A DNA stretch of 64,000 nucleotides from Gigaspora rosea (lineage: Eukaryota > Glomeromycota > Glomeromycetes > Diversisporales > Gigasporaceae): NCBI GenBank assembly GCA_003550325.1, contig QKWP01000195.1:309491-373490 (forward strand). The letters are read 5' to 3'. Both the position numbers and the translations under genes were made by a program. Of the stretch, positions 12,709 to 23,501 are shown piece after piece (the stretch's first letter is position 1; every line of letters begins with the position of its first letter). Below the pieces are notes generated by a model, which searched no databases, was not told where the DNA came from, and saw only the letters and a list, made by a program, of their open reading frames with translations.

Positions 12709-14256
12709 TAAACACTTTGCACAAAGGTAGCTTGCAAACAAAGTGAGTCTTTAAAAAAATTTTTGATTTTCCATAACATTGCTCTTAATTTATCATTCTT
12801 TTCATCCAAATCATCAATTTCATTTTTTTATTAACTATAGTACAAATTTCATATAAAAAATAAAAAAACTATGTATTAAAAAAATTTTACCAGTTTTTGG
12901 TAATTCTTTCTGAATTACTTTGGCAACCATTAAACTCAACTCTTTTTTTCTTTCTTCTTGTTCTAGCAGTCTTTTTGCCTTTTTGTTCTTTGTTTTTCCA
13001 AGTATTGTTTTTCTATATGCATTAATATTTATATAGCTCTTTAAATAATTTATAATTTACAATATACTATTACATAAGTATATGTTATTGTTCACGAAGT
13101 GGGCAATAACTAAAATCAATCCCAGATCAGATAATCGAATAATGACAGAATGGCTTCATAGCCGGTGGCCTTCTGTCATTATCTGATCATCTGAACTGGG
13201 ATTGATTTTTGGTTATGTCCATTTCACAGATAATAACTAATTTATTTTCAGGTACTTATTATACTTCTATACTATTTCTTCAAACTAAAGTTGCATATTT
13301 CATAAAGTTTAGCTTACTACAAATCACAAATTATTTTTCAGGAGGGAGGGGGGTTTCTTTTCTCTCTCTATTTTTCCTTTTTCTTCTCTTTTTTTTTTAG
13401 CCAGAGACTTTTTCTCTTTGTTTGTAACTAATAGATTAAAAAACTTATTTATCATAAAAAAGTAAAAAAAAAAATATATAATCAAAAAACAATTATGAAA
13501 ATTTTGAATTAGCCTGAATTTGAAATCTGGGCAATAATCAAGAAAAAATAGTATAGAAGTATAAATAAGAACTGGAGAATAAATTATAGCACAAATCTTG
13601 GAATAATTATGGTCTCAATAGCTTGTTTGTTTGAATTAGTTATATATATTCGTGACAATAACCAAGATGATTCCTTCAGCATGCCTATATTAGTAGTTTT
13701 TTGAACTGAGTGAACGTTTTTTATTTATCCTTTTTCAACGTTAATTCAATAAAGATAAAAATATCCCAATTCATATGTTTTATCAACTTTGCAGTTATAA
13801 GCTAGCAGTTTAATAGTTGTAACTATTTAGGATAAATGCTTAAATAAAAAGCATATTTTTAAGAAAGTATAAAATAAAATTCACGTTTACGGTCTGGTTA
13901 TTTAACAATATATAGTTGATTAGAGAGAAATTTGACAAAAAACAATTTTAATAAATGTTATACACATACCAAAAATAAATTGAGCAAAGTCTATTTATTT
14001 AATTTATGCTGCATAAATAAAATACCTATTAATTCAATGAGTATATATCTTTAATCAGAAAATATAAATACGCATAAAGCACAATACTTTAATATTTCTT
14101 TAATTTTGCTTTTCTATATATTACAAAGCATTAGAATGATATGAATGACTATGAACTAATTCATAATAAATATGATATGATGATATGATGACATACCTTC
14201 TCTTCTGTTTGAGTAACATGAGTTTTTCTGATTCTTTTATGATCTTTAATCTTCAT
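12709..14256 (-). CDS. Possible multi-exon gene, Lys/Glu-rich product (tentative)
   Basis: This is a tentative call from splice signals and composition; I do not recognise the family. Reading the minus strand, an ATG at 14256 opens 20 codons (MKIKDHKRIRKTHVTQTEEK) that end exactly at a strong GTATGT donor (14197). A Lys/Glu-rich open stretch follows near 13423-13345. A further open stretch (about 13012-12891) reads KTILGKTKNKKAKRLLEQE and KKELSLMVAKVIQKELPK and ends at a GTAAAA donor. The last open stretch (about 12834-12709) reads NEIDDLDEKNDKLRAMLWK before a TAA stop. The charged, heptad-like content suggests coiled coil. The frames do not join cleanly at every junction, so it may be a decayed gene. 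A small hairpin MITE (13092-13226) would sit in an intron, and a tRNA-like sequence lies just upstream. Confidence 0.3.
13092..13226. mobile_element. Hairpin MITE, about 130 bp
   Basis: Long inverted arms pair CAATAACTAAAATCAATCCC and CAGATCAGATAAT with ATTATCTGATCATCTG and GGGATTGATTTTTGGTTATG around a short GCCGGTGG loop. TTCAC occurs just outside both ends and may be a 5-bp target duplication. Confidence 0.7.
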
Positions 14257-14366
14257 GTTTGCATTTTTGATCATTTAAAAAATGTCAATGAAGTGCTAAA
14301 AATTTTTATAAGTAAATAGAGATATGAATTTCTAAGCAGTGTTAGTATATAGAAAGCAACAAAATT

Positions 14367-14453
14367 GAGAGATTGATGAAATGGTAGCTGCACAAGAATG
14401 AGGTTCTTGTACTTAAAAAGAGAGTGAGGGTTCAAGTCCCTTGTCCCGTACCA
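14367..14453 (+). tRNA. Bacterial-type tRNA-Leu(GAG)-like sequence with encoded CCA
   Basis: The 87-nt sequence folds as a class II (leucine) tRNA. The D arm has ATG, a GGTAG-containing loop and CAC. The anticodon stem is CAAGA/TCTTG around the seven-base loop ATGAGGT, giving anticodon GAG with U33 in place. A long variable arm follows. The T arm is GAGGG-TTCAAGT-CCCTT. The 3' strand GTCCCGT plus discriminator A and an encoded CCA end it. A genomically encoded CCA, a GAG anticodon and a TTCAAGT T-loop are bacterial features; nuclear eukaryotic tRNAs lack an encoded CCA. The 5' acceptor strand (GAGAGAT) pairs with only about five of seven bases, counting wobbles, and one D-stem pair is lost, so it is probably a decayed copy. 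No internal eukaryotic-style A box is evident. The source (endobacterium or organelle) is inference. Confidence 0.72.
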
Positions 14454-15269
14454 TAAATCATCTCCTTTATTTTCTATTTTTATTTCAAACATCAGCAAAT
14501 TTTATATATAGATATATATTGATTACTAACTGGTATCACACCCGAAATTAACCTCTTTAAATAATTTAGGGAACTAATTGTTTATTTTCTATAAACTATA
14601 TTTATGTGATTTGGAGTATATTAGTATGCATAACTTATATGACTTAACAAGAGGATTTATAAGGCTTTATTCGAAAGAGGTACAACTAGACATATATGAA
14701 AATACATAAAGTTGTAAAATAAGTATTTAATTTAATGTGTATGAAGACACGGTTGTATTTTATTAAGATAATATAACTAATCTAATACAATCTTTTTATC
14801 TAAGGATTGGAGAGTTCAAATCTATCTATATATTCCAAGGGAATTTCTACTTAAAGTCTGAGTTAAGATAAAGGCGAAAATGAAGGCCTTATATACATGA
14901 TTCAGGAAAAGTATTTTTCTATTACTTTATTAGTATTCGTGACTTTAATGCTATCAATTAATTAATTAAGAAATTTAATACATTGAATAAACCATTCACT
15001 AGGCCTATTGGCATGCCGATATATGATATTGCATTTAACGATATATTATATGGATTATCTAATCTAATTAATCAGAGGCATGCAAATCAATAAATTAGGC
15101 AGACATTCATGTCTGTAGATCATATGACATTTCTAGATCTTTCTGTGATTTAATGCATAGATCTTCAGAATTACTTACTTTTGATTACGTGGATCATGTG
15201 ATTATACTGCAGCATAATTTTAATATTACACCAGTAAGATATACATTGATACCCATCAGCCCTGCCAAT
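14454..15269. other. AT-rich spacer, no gene seen
   Basis: No supported gene. An antisense open frame over the tRNA-like sequence (14271-14498, -) is considered spurious. Confidence 0.5.
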
Positions 15270-15460
15270 TTCTATCGATAATGATAGTAATCGATATATA
15301 TCGATATATATCGATATTAATTGATATATATCAATATACATTGATATTAATCGATATATATCTGATATGATATCAATTAATAATTATTATATTCACATAA
15401 TCATGCTTTTTGAACATTTTACAGGTTTTCGCAAGTTTTCGCAAGTTTTCGCAATTTAAT
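15270..15460. repeat. (TATATCGA)n-like AT microsatellite and AAGTTTTCGC triplet
   Basis: Tandem ATCGATATAT variants occupy about 15274-15375, related to the array at 19790-20105. Three copies of the 10-bp unit AAGTTTTCGC follow at about 15425-15456. Confidence 0.65.
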
Positions 15461-15508
15461 TATAAATTTTTTTTTATTTATTATTATTATAACATATTAA
15501 TTTATTAA

Positions 15509-16310
15509 TGGGTATCTGTTTGGCCTTTGTACTAAATTTAGTACATACAAAAAAAATTATTTTGAACTAATTATTTAATCAAATTTAATCAAATTTTGCC
15601 AAAATATATTTGAATATTAGAACTATCTTTTTGTACAATTTTAGTAATATTTATTAATAAAAATTTTTTATAGCTTACTCTTCAACTTGCTGTATTGTTC
15701 TTAAATTCTCCCGTACTAAATTTAGTACAGCAGTAAAAACATCATAGTATACAAAACCTTATAATAAAATTAAAAAAAAACAATTTTTTGGAATGTTTGA
15801 GATCCAAGTTTGATTTTGGTACAGTTAAAAAAAATAAATAATAATTTTTTTAAATAGCTTAAATAAACCTGTTTTATAGTGATGCACATCTAACAATGGT
15901 TAGTCTTTTATATATTTTATATAGTAAAACATAGTAAAAACATAGTAAAAAATTTGTTAACTTAAATTACTTATAACTTCTTATATACTAAACAAATTTT
16001 AATAATTTTACTATCATTAGAATCAGAAAAATTATCTCTACAACCTTATTAAATATTTAACAAAATTTTATTAATTAAATTTTTTGTTATTTATAATTTA
16101 GTATTTTTTTGGTTGCACTTTTAGTGGCAATCTAATTTTTAAATATATTGATATAACTTTTGATAAGCAAGTTGATTTTTAAATATACCAAAATGAAATA
16201 TAAATATAGGATTATATATTGGATAAATTTAATTTAAAGTTATTAATATCAATTTTTCAATATTTAACTTTTAGTACTGTACTAAATTTAGTACAGCAAA
16301 TGGATACCCA
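15509..16310. mobile_element. TTAA-flanked MITE, 802 bp
   Basis: The ends are inverted: TGGGTATCTGTTTGGCC at the left mirrors GCAAATGGATACCCA at the right. Both lie directly against TTAA (15505-15508 and 16311-16314). The subterminal palindrome GTACTAAATTTAGTAC occurs near each end and once inside. Insertion at TTAA is the habit of the piggyBac group; that assignment is inferred from the target site alone. No open frame is present. Confidence 0.75.
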
Positions 16311-17159
16311 TTAAATATACAATATTCACAAGTTTTCGCTATTTAATATAAAATTTTATTTTTTTATTATATATTATATTTTAAATATTACATATCCTCT
16401 TATAATAAAATTGTCATCTAGTCATGTGTGTCCGTTACATTTTTACCAATCATTTTGCATGTGCGAAAATTGGATAGCATAAATGGTCACAATTACATGC
16501 CATGGAAAATTTGCAATATTGATTGTATTAAATACACATAATGACCCTTTACGTCATATAGTATCTATATTATTTCTATTTATATATTATTTAATTTTCG
16601 TGCGCTTTAAGTATGGGAAAATAATACGACAATTATTTTACATATTGATATATTAATAATAACAAATTACAAATCTAATATAATATGCCTACTGATTTTA
16701 TCTATATCTCTACAATCTATTCTCCGTTTAAATATTCTTGATTGGTCATAACCAAAAAATGTGACCAAACATGGGAAAGCTAACAGAAATACGTAGATAA
16801 TTATATCAATTTTTATTATTATATTTGAGTAATTATATCATTTGAATGCTTTGCCATTTTTAATTTGCTAAACTATAATTAGGCCATGGAAAACTTCAAA
16901 ATATGATAATCATTGTGATATTTGATCATTTGTATATTAATGCGTAATGTCGTAATAGGTTCATAATTTGTCTATTACTATGAATTAATGATCAGTTGTC
17001 TCAATTATTACTTAAAAAATCAACTTTCGTTCATTACGTACACTTTGTATCTTTCAAATTTAGAAATTGCTTCTATTCTTATGCACACTTCATATCTTTG
17101 AAATTAGATTAACTGGAATATGGATAACGAACGTACGATATTAGATATATGATAGTTAG
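16311..17159. other. AT-rich spacer, no gene seen
   Basis: No coding signal or repeat structure recognised. The phrase around TTCTCCGTTTAAATATTC recurs in diverged form near 39180. Confidence 0.5.
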
Positions 17160-18310
17160 TAGTACATTAGTATTTTTTTCTTTTTTTTTAATACAATACC
17201 AAGTTTTTGTGCGATAATGAATGTAGTATGATAGTAGAAGCATGATGGTTTGGGACGTAGCAAGATAGTTAGTAGCACAGTAGTGTCTTTTTTTTGTTTA
17301 TATATACAATACTAATGTTTTTTTTCTTTAGAACAGAATGTAGTACGATAAGGAATGTAGAACAATAATAGAAGTATGATAGTTCGGAGCATTAGTAACA
17401 TGTTAATATTTTTATTTTATTTTATTTTTTTTGTATAATTATACACAGTACTAATGTTTCTTTTTTTTCTTTAGAACCGAACATAGCAAAACAACGAATG
17501 TACGATAGTAAAAGCATGATGGCTCAGGACGTAGCAAGATAGTTAGTAGCATAGTGTATATATATTTTTTTCCCTTAACACTTCTTTTTTTCTTTAGAAT
17601 GGAATGTACACGATAACAAATATATAATACTAGAAGCATGATAGTTCAGAACGTAGCAAGATAGTTAGCAACATAATCATATTTTTTTTTTGATACAATA
17701 CTAACGTTTTGCATAATAACTAATGTAGCATGATATTAGGAACATGATGCTTTGGGATGTAACAAGATAGTTAGTAGCTCAGAAGTAGTTTTTTTTTATA
17801 CAGTACTAACATTTCTTATTTTCTTTAGAACAGAACATAGCACGATAGTAGATGATAGAGGCATGTTAGTTCAGGACATTAGTAACATGGTAATTTTTCT
17901 TTTTTTTATATACAGTACTAACGCTTCTTTTTTTCTTTAGAATGAACAGAACATAGTGCGATAATGAACGTATGAAAGTAGAGGCATAATAGTTCAGGAT
18001 GTAACAAAATAGTTAGTAGTACGGTAATATTTTTTTTACTATAATACAGTACTAACAAGCATAATAGTTCAGGATGTAGCAATAGTTAGTATAGGGCATG
18101 CATGATAGTTGAGACGTTACTAACATGATGTATTCTTTTTTTTTTGATGCAGTACTAACATTTCGCAAGATAACGAATGTAGCATGATAGTAAAAGTATG
18201 AAATTTTGAGATATAGCAAGATAGATAGTAGCACGTTGATTAGTATGGGCATGCATAATAATATGGGGCATAGCATAATAGTTAGTATAGGATTTAGCAT
18301 AATAATTGGG
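17160..18310. repeat. Degenerate minisatellite, 100-130-bp unit, about ten copies
   Basis: Units share AGCAAGATAGTTAGTAGCA, a T-rich tract, ACAGTACTAA(C/T)(G/A)TTTC, TTTTCTTTAGAACAGAA and GAAGCATGATGGTT(C/T). Spacing varies because the poly-T tracts differ in length. Small open frames at 17451-17639, 17752-17940 and 18052-18300 are products of the repeats. Confidence 0.75.
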
Positions 18311-18365
18311 ACATAACAGAATTTTAAAAAATCATGTTTTGTTCATTATTGGCACTTTCTATTAT

Positions 18366-18386
18366 TGAAAGGGCGCCAGCGGCGCC
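18366..18386. repeat. GC-rich palindrome, family GGCGCC-AGC-GGCGCC
   Basis: GGCGCCAGCGGCGCCCC is a near-perfect palindrome in very AT-rich DNA and is followed by ACTTGTAT. A matching copy at 38369-38386 (GGCACCAGCGGTGCCCC, then ACTTGTAT) and a diverged one near 42630 show it is a recurrent unit. Confidence 0.6.
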
Positions 18387-18489
18387 CCAAAACACTTGTA
18401 TTATATATTATTACAAAAAATAACAAAAAAAAATAAATCCAAAAAAACGTAACCAAAAATATTAAAAAATTGAAAACAAAAAAAATAAA

Positions 18490-18951
18490 CTATTATATTC
18501 TTTATATTCTTTCATATTCACTTATACTCGCTACTTTTTGCAAAGTGTCAGAAAGTTAGGTTGTTTTCTTGCAAAGTTCTGAAAGAAGTAAGAAATAAAT
18601 AAAATAAAATAAAATAAATAAGTAAAAAAATACAAACAAAAAACAAAAAACAAACCCGAAAAAATAAAAAAAAAACAAAATGAAAAAAATAAACTATTAT
18701 ATTTTGCTCATATTCGCTTATATTCGATTATATTCGTTCATATTCGTAACTTCTTGCAAAGTACCAGAGATGCTAGAATTGGTGTTCTTGTAAAGTGCTG
18801 GAAAGTCAAGTCGTTTTCTTGCAAAGTTTCAAAAGAAGTAAAGGATAAATAAAATAAAATAAAGTTAAAAAAATAAGTAAAAAAAAAGAAAACAAACAAA
18901 AAACAAAAATGTAAGCAAACTAAATAAAAAAATAAACAAAGCCCCAAATCT
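18490..18951. repeat. Tandem duplication, about 200 bp, before the gap
   Basis: Two diverged copies (about 18495-18640 and 18697-18860) share TTCATATTC, CTTGCAAAGT, GGTTGTTTTCTTGCAAAGTT and AATAAATAAAATAAAAT. The array runs into the assembly gap and may continue there. Confidence 0.6.
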
Positions 18952-19681
18952 NNNNNNNNNNNNNNNNNNNNNNNNNNNNNNNNNNNNNNNNNNNNNNNNN
19001 NNNNNNNNNNNNNNNNNNNNNNNNNNNNNNNNNNNNNNNNNNNNNNNNNNNNNNNNNNNNNNNNNNNNNNNNNNNNNNNNNNNNNNNNNNNNNNNNNNNN
19101 NNNNNNNNNNNNNNNNNNNNNNNNNNNNNNNNNNNNNNNNNNNNNNNNNNNNNNNNNNNNNNNNNNNNNNNNNNNNNNNNNNNNNNNNNNNNNNNNNNNN
19201 NNNNNNNNNNNNNNNNNNNNNNNNNNNNNNNNNNNNNNNNNNNNNNNNNNNNNNNNNNNNNNNNNNNNNNNNNNNNNNNNNNNNNNNNNNNNNNNNNNNN
19301 NNNNNNNNNNNNNNNNNNNNNNNNNNNNNNNNNNNNNNNNNNNNNNNNNNNNNNNNNNNNNNNNNNNNNNNNNNNNNNNNNNNNNNNNNNNNNNNNNNNN
19401 NNNNNNNNNNNNNNNNNNNNNNNNNNNNNNNNNNNNNNNNNNNNNNNNNNNNNNNNNNNNNNNNNNNNNNNNNNNNNNNNNNNNNNNNNNNNNNNNNNNN
19501 NNNNNNNNNNNNNNNNNNNNNNNNNNNNNNNNNNNNNNNNNNNNNNNNNNNNNNNNNNNNNNNNNNNNNNNNNNNNNNNNNNNNNNNNNNNNNNNNNNNN
19601 NNNNNNNNNNNNNNNNNNNNNNNNNNNNNNNNNNNNNNNNNNNNNNNNNNNNNNNNNNNNNNNNNNNNNNNNNNNNNNNNN
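18952..19681. other. Assembly gap (N)
   Basis: 730 undetermined bases. It is flanked by a poly-A/T-rich tandem repeat on the left and poly-T on the right. Confidence 1.
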
Positions 19682-19789
19682 TTTTTTTTTACCTGGTGAT
19701 TTGGGTTGAAATTTTCATGACGTGGTCAAAACACTATGTAATTGTTAAAGATCTGCTAATTGTCATATATCATTTAAAATAATTATAAT

Positions 19790-20105
19790 TATAATCAATT
19801 TATAGATATATAACAATTTAATATAAAAAACAATATATATTGATTATAGATATATATCGATTTTTATCCAATTAATCGATATATAACGATATTATGATAT
19901 ATATCGATTATATATATATATCAATTTTTATCCAATTAATCGATATATAATGATATTTTAATCGATATATAACGATATTTTATAATTGATATATAATAAT
20001 ATTTTAATCGATATATAACGATATTTTATAATCGATATATAATGATATTTTAATCGATATATAACGATATTTTATAATTGATATAAAACGATTAAGTGCT
20101 ATATC
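19790..20105. repeat. AT tandem repeat (CGATATATAACGATATTTTATAAT)
   Basis: About ten units of 20-24 bp alternate between CGATATATAACGATATTTT and variants with TTGATATATAATGATATTTT. Related to the block at 15274-15375. Confidence 0.75.
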
Positions 20106-20114
20106 GATCAATAT

Positions 20115-20307
20115 CTATGTATAAAATTTTCTGATGATGTCTTGTTCTATCTTACTTCTGATATTTTGATTATCTTCAAAATGTATTTGTCTTAGTTTTT
20201 TCACCTTCTTTAATGTTTCTAGCCTGCAGTCTAAAGCTTCGTTTTCCACTATAAACCTTTTAATTCTAGTTATAAATTCTGTATTTAAATGGTAATGTTA
20301 ATAAAAT
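20115..20307 (-). CDS. Possible 3' exon encoding a coiled coil (tentative)
   Basis: On the minus strand an open frame of about 60 codons ends at a TAG (20115-20117). It reads in pieces KRFIVENEALDCRLETLKK and KLRQIHFEDNQNIRSKIEQ. Its charged heptad pattern looks like a coiled coil rather than random AT-rich translation. A possible acceptor (TACAG) precedes it near 20275. No ATG or upstream exon could be identified; it could be a gene fragment or chance. Confidence 0.3.
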
Positions 20308-20310
20308 GCG

Positions 20311-21259
20311 ATAATTTTTCAAATAAATTTTTTTGTCTTTAGAAAAAAGTTAGCCTATGGTACTAGATCAACTCAGGCCGTTGTATTTATTTGCTGGTAC
20401 CCAAATATTTACTAATAATAAATAAGGTTATTTAACAATTAATAACCAATTAACTTATTCATTACATACCATATTACCATATTTGATCTATACTGATCTT
20501 TTTTTACAGAAGATGTGCAAAGAGTTGAAGAATGCTATAATATGGTTTAAAAAAAATTTATTATGTGAAACTACGAGTTGTCAATTGACGATGTGGTTTT
20601 TCATAGTAATAGTTACTTTAAAAATTTTTTTATATTGTGTAACACAGTGATCTTCAAGCCAATCAAATCGAATGTCCACCATGCTACTGAAACTACTATG
20701 GTATGATTTTTTTTTTTTTTATAACTTCTCGATGCACTGAGATAGTTGTGGTTAATGCTTTGTTGATAGGGGATGACTCAACTATCGATGATGAAACCTT
20801 GAATTATCCGTTTGCCAATTCTACTCCGCCTCTCTCAATAGGTTGGTTGGGTTGGTTGGTTTGGTCAGATTTAGGCTAACCTGGAAGGTCCGAATTCTGT
20901 CATCAGTATTGTTCTGGGCAAGGTAATATCGATCATAAATTTTTACTACGCCACATTTCATGTGACATCTGGCTGTGCATAATCTCAATATATGAGGATT
21001 AGCCTTTGATTTTTGTTATATTAGGCCCTATATAGCCTAATACTCATGCCATGCTAAGGCCGGATAAGGTAAAATAACGTATGACTTAGTTTATTAAAAA
21101 CTTCACAGTTTCTCTAATATTCAGAAAGTATAAAAAGGAAGTTGATTTGCTCTTCTTAAGGACAGTCAAGTCACGCCTCTGGCGAACACATTCCTTATCA
21201 TCTTTTGCATCGTATAAAACAACTATTATCCATTTCTCCCGTAACGCTATCTGTTCATC
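20311..21259. other. Spacer with one unexplained open stretch
   Basis: A + strand open stretch at about 20728-20870 (VVVNALLIGDDSTIDDETL, then NYPFANSTPPLSIGW) has more GC and a more protein-like composition than its surroundings. I do not recognise it, and it has no start codon. The remainder shows no gene. Confidence 0.35.
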
Positions 21260-22260
21260 ATTTAAATAAGTTCATCTGTTGACTTAATGCTAATGCATTA
21301 TTTGGTTCAATTTCTAATGATTATCTAAATTCTGCAGGCGATTCTTTAACTTTTTTCATCATGCAATATGTTGTATAGTGTTGGCTTATTGCTTATGTTA
21401 ATAATAATTTTTATTTTTTTGTTTTTATGTTTATTTAAATCTGCACTGCTCGTGATTGTTCATAATTATTGTTGTGCATTAGCTCCCGCAGACTTCATAC
21501 CAACGCCTCAAATAACAATTATCTTTTTTTTTATTTGAATCTGCAAGCAGTATTTCGAATTTGTTGATATATTGCGTTGCACCATGTTGCTTAATGCCTT
21601 CATTATTGAGTTTGATTTCTGGTGACGATTTAAGTCTGTAGGTGAATCTTTATATTTAAGACCCAATGAAATCGGCGTAATATTCTGCAAGTATATCTGC
21701 ACTGCTTTCTATCAAATGATCCAAGTATATTTGAGTTTGTCGTCAACCATGCTGGCCATTTCCGAAAAAATTCATCAGCAAAATCTAATGCTTTAAGAAA
21801 TTTGCCTTGTTCAAGAGGAAAATTCCCTGCTTAATTTCTCAGATTCTTAGGGATGATGCTGTTCCTCACTAAATCATTCATGCCAGATACGTATGTACCG
21901 TAAAGATAATATAGCCTAGTATACGCTTATATTGTCTTTGACGGCTCACAGAAATCCGCATCTATTAATCTGGACAATCGTTGGAGTCGTTATCCCGACG
22001 TTTCAGAATATCAAGGTAGTGCATCTTCAATAAGTTCTTCTTGTTCCTTTCGTAAAGATGATTATAGAGCTTATCATCTTTAATTCGAAAGTTTGGGATA
22101 GTGTACTTTCACTTGAAATTTTCCCGAAGAATTGCATCACAGCTATAGATATCTGATATGTTATAGCACCTGCATTAAAAGTCGAGTGCTATTTCCTTGG
22201 CAATGCGTAATTTATCTGTCCATCGTCGTCTCCATTATTATCCCTTGTTACATTATAGAA
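21260..22260 (-). pseudogene. Kinase-TPR fusion pseudogene
   Basis: The minus strand keeps, in order: a helix-E piece of a TKL kinase (WTDKLRIAKEIALDF, 22222-22178); a late-kinase piece (ISDIYSCDAILREN, about 22160-22119) matching the usual SDIYSFGVILWE; WDNDSNDCPD (21997-21968) matching the CWDNDPNKRP motif; a linker (LEQGKFLKALDFADEFFRKW, about 21825-21765); and TPR-like units (CMMKKVKESPAEFR, SLEIEPNNALALS) at about 21700-21260. The segment carrying HRD, DFG and APE is missing, and stops and frame changes are frequent. The linker matches the one between kinase and LRRs in the intact gene at 52579-55066 (QQRKFLKALELFEEI), so both descend from the same kinase-linker-repeat design. It lies about 1.2 kb upstream of the intact Sel1-kinase gene, on the other strand. 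Confidence 0.78.
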
Positions 22261-22676
22261 GGATAATGTTGTGATGGTTAATAATTTTTGCAATAATGTT
22301 ATGCAAACTTTGCTTCTAGCGGAGATGGCAGTTGGTCCGCTCGTAGCGTGCACTTTCTTATACTTACCCTGACAATGAAGATATTGTTAGCATTGGCAGC
22401 TGATTCAGATCTACTTATCTGATTTCATGTGTGATCTCCGTATACCCGATCGGGATTAAGGTTGATCCTGGCATAACTGGACTGCCACCGGCATATCCCT
22501 CTTTTCGATCTGTAGACTTACTGCGTAAGTCAACTTGAATTAATAAAAAAAATCACAAACTAGAATTTCATATAATCATACTTATTTTATAATGGCCTTA
22601 AGTCAGCATCAACTGCAATAATTAAAATAAAGATACATTAATTTTCAAAAACGATCTTAGTATCATACTTAGTACG

Positions 22677-22715
22677 TTCCTGGTTTTAGCGCGACTGCGT
22701 CGCGCAGCTGCCCTA
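22677..22715. repeat. GC-rich hairpin, family GCGCGAC-TGC-GTCGCGC
   Basis: GTTCCTGGTTTTAGCGCGAC, TGC, then GTCGCGCAGCTGC gives a perfect 7-bp GC stem. The same unit ends dispersed repeat R1 (about 3611-3645, 7578-7610, inverted at about 30286-30320) and occurs diverged near 40600-40633. Confidence 0.7.
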
Positions 22716-22837
22716 ATTTGGTATACTGCTAATCTGATTTTAACCATCAGCTTAGCCAATTAATAAATTTAAGTCGACTATAAATAATCTCGATTGTGTC
22801 ATATGCCATTATGCCATCTACAAATCTATATATAGTT

Positions 22838-22862
22838 GGCGGCGCAGCCGCCACATGATCTT
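22838..22862. repeat. GC-rich palindrome, family GGCGGCGCAGCCGCC
   Basis: GGCGGCGCAGCCGCC is followed by ACATGATC. A related hairpin near 60553-60575 (CATGATCATGTGGCGACTTC then GCCGCC) has the same flank inverted. Confidence 0.6.
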
Positions 22863-22867
22863 GTACT

Positions 22868-23345
22868 AGTTTAGATATTTAAAATGTATCAACTTGTTAT
22901 CTAGACGTTAAACTGATTTATATAAAGTCAAAGAATAAAGCTATGTTTTTATATTTTCTCTATTAATAAATGTGGCCTTTGAGCATTCGTGTCATTATAC
23001 ACATTCATCAATTAGGACAAAAAGAATTGTTCAAACATAATTCGTAACTTATTATGAAAATCATAGTTACTTTGAATAGCTCTTACAAACAGTTTTCAAT
23101 TAAAAAAAAAAAATCTGAAAAATAAGCGCTATATTTATGTGATAACTTTAAAATATTGCACTTTTTTTATAATTAAGTAAAGTAAGGTTATATTCGATTA
23201 ATTATTTTAAATTTATTGATAAAAACTAGATCATAATAAATTGATCAATGTAATAACCGACATAGTTTCACTTAATTAGTACATGCGGAACCCCAACGTG
23301 ACACTATTCTAATTATTAGTGCAAGTTCTAGATTTGTGTAATCCG
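22868..23345 (+). repeat. Duplicated 5' flank of the Sel1-kinase gene (copy 1)
   Basis: This 480-bp stretch ends about 160 bp before the Sel1-kinase start codon. It is repeated with moderate divergence, in the same orientation, at 28662-29140. Shared landmarks are GATATTTAAAATGTATCAAC, TTATCTAGACGTTAAA, GAGCATTCGT, TTTATGTGATAACTTTAAA, TTTTAAATTTATTGATAAAA and CTAATTATTAGTGC. It probably includes promoter DNA, though I cannot identify a defined promoter element. A repeat that happens to lie upstream is the alternative. Confidence 0.7.
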
Positions 23346-23501
23346 TATGGTCATAAGATTTTGTGTAAGTTCAATCCGTATCGGTATGCGAATTGTATTA
23401 CTCTATTACCTAAAAAAAATTTATAGTTTGAACTTTAAATTCTTTTAAAAGAAAAATATCAAATTGACAACCTGATAATTTTTCATGCTTAAACCTTAAA
23501 C

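Noticed and set aside
14271-14498. Minus-strand 75-codon frame (WYGTRDLNPHSL)
   Set aside because: It is the antisense of the tRNA-Leu-like sequence, a classic artefact.
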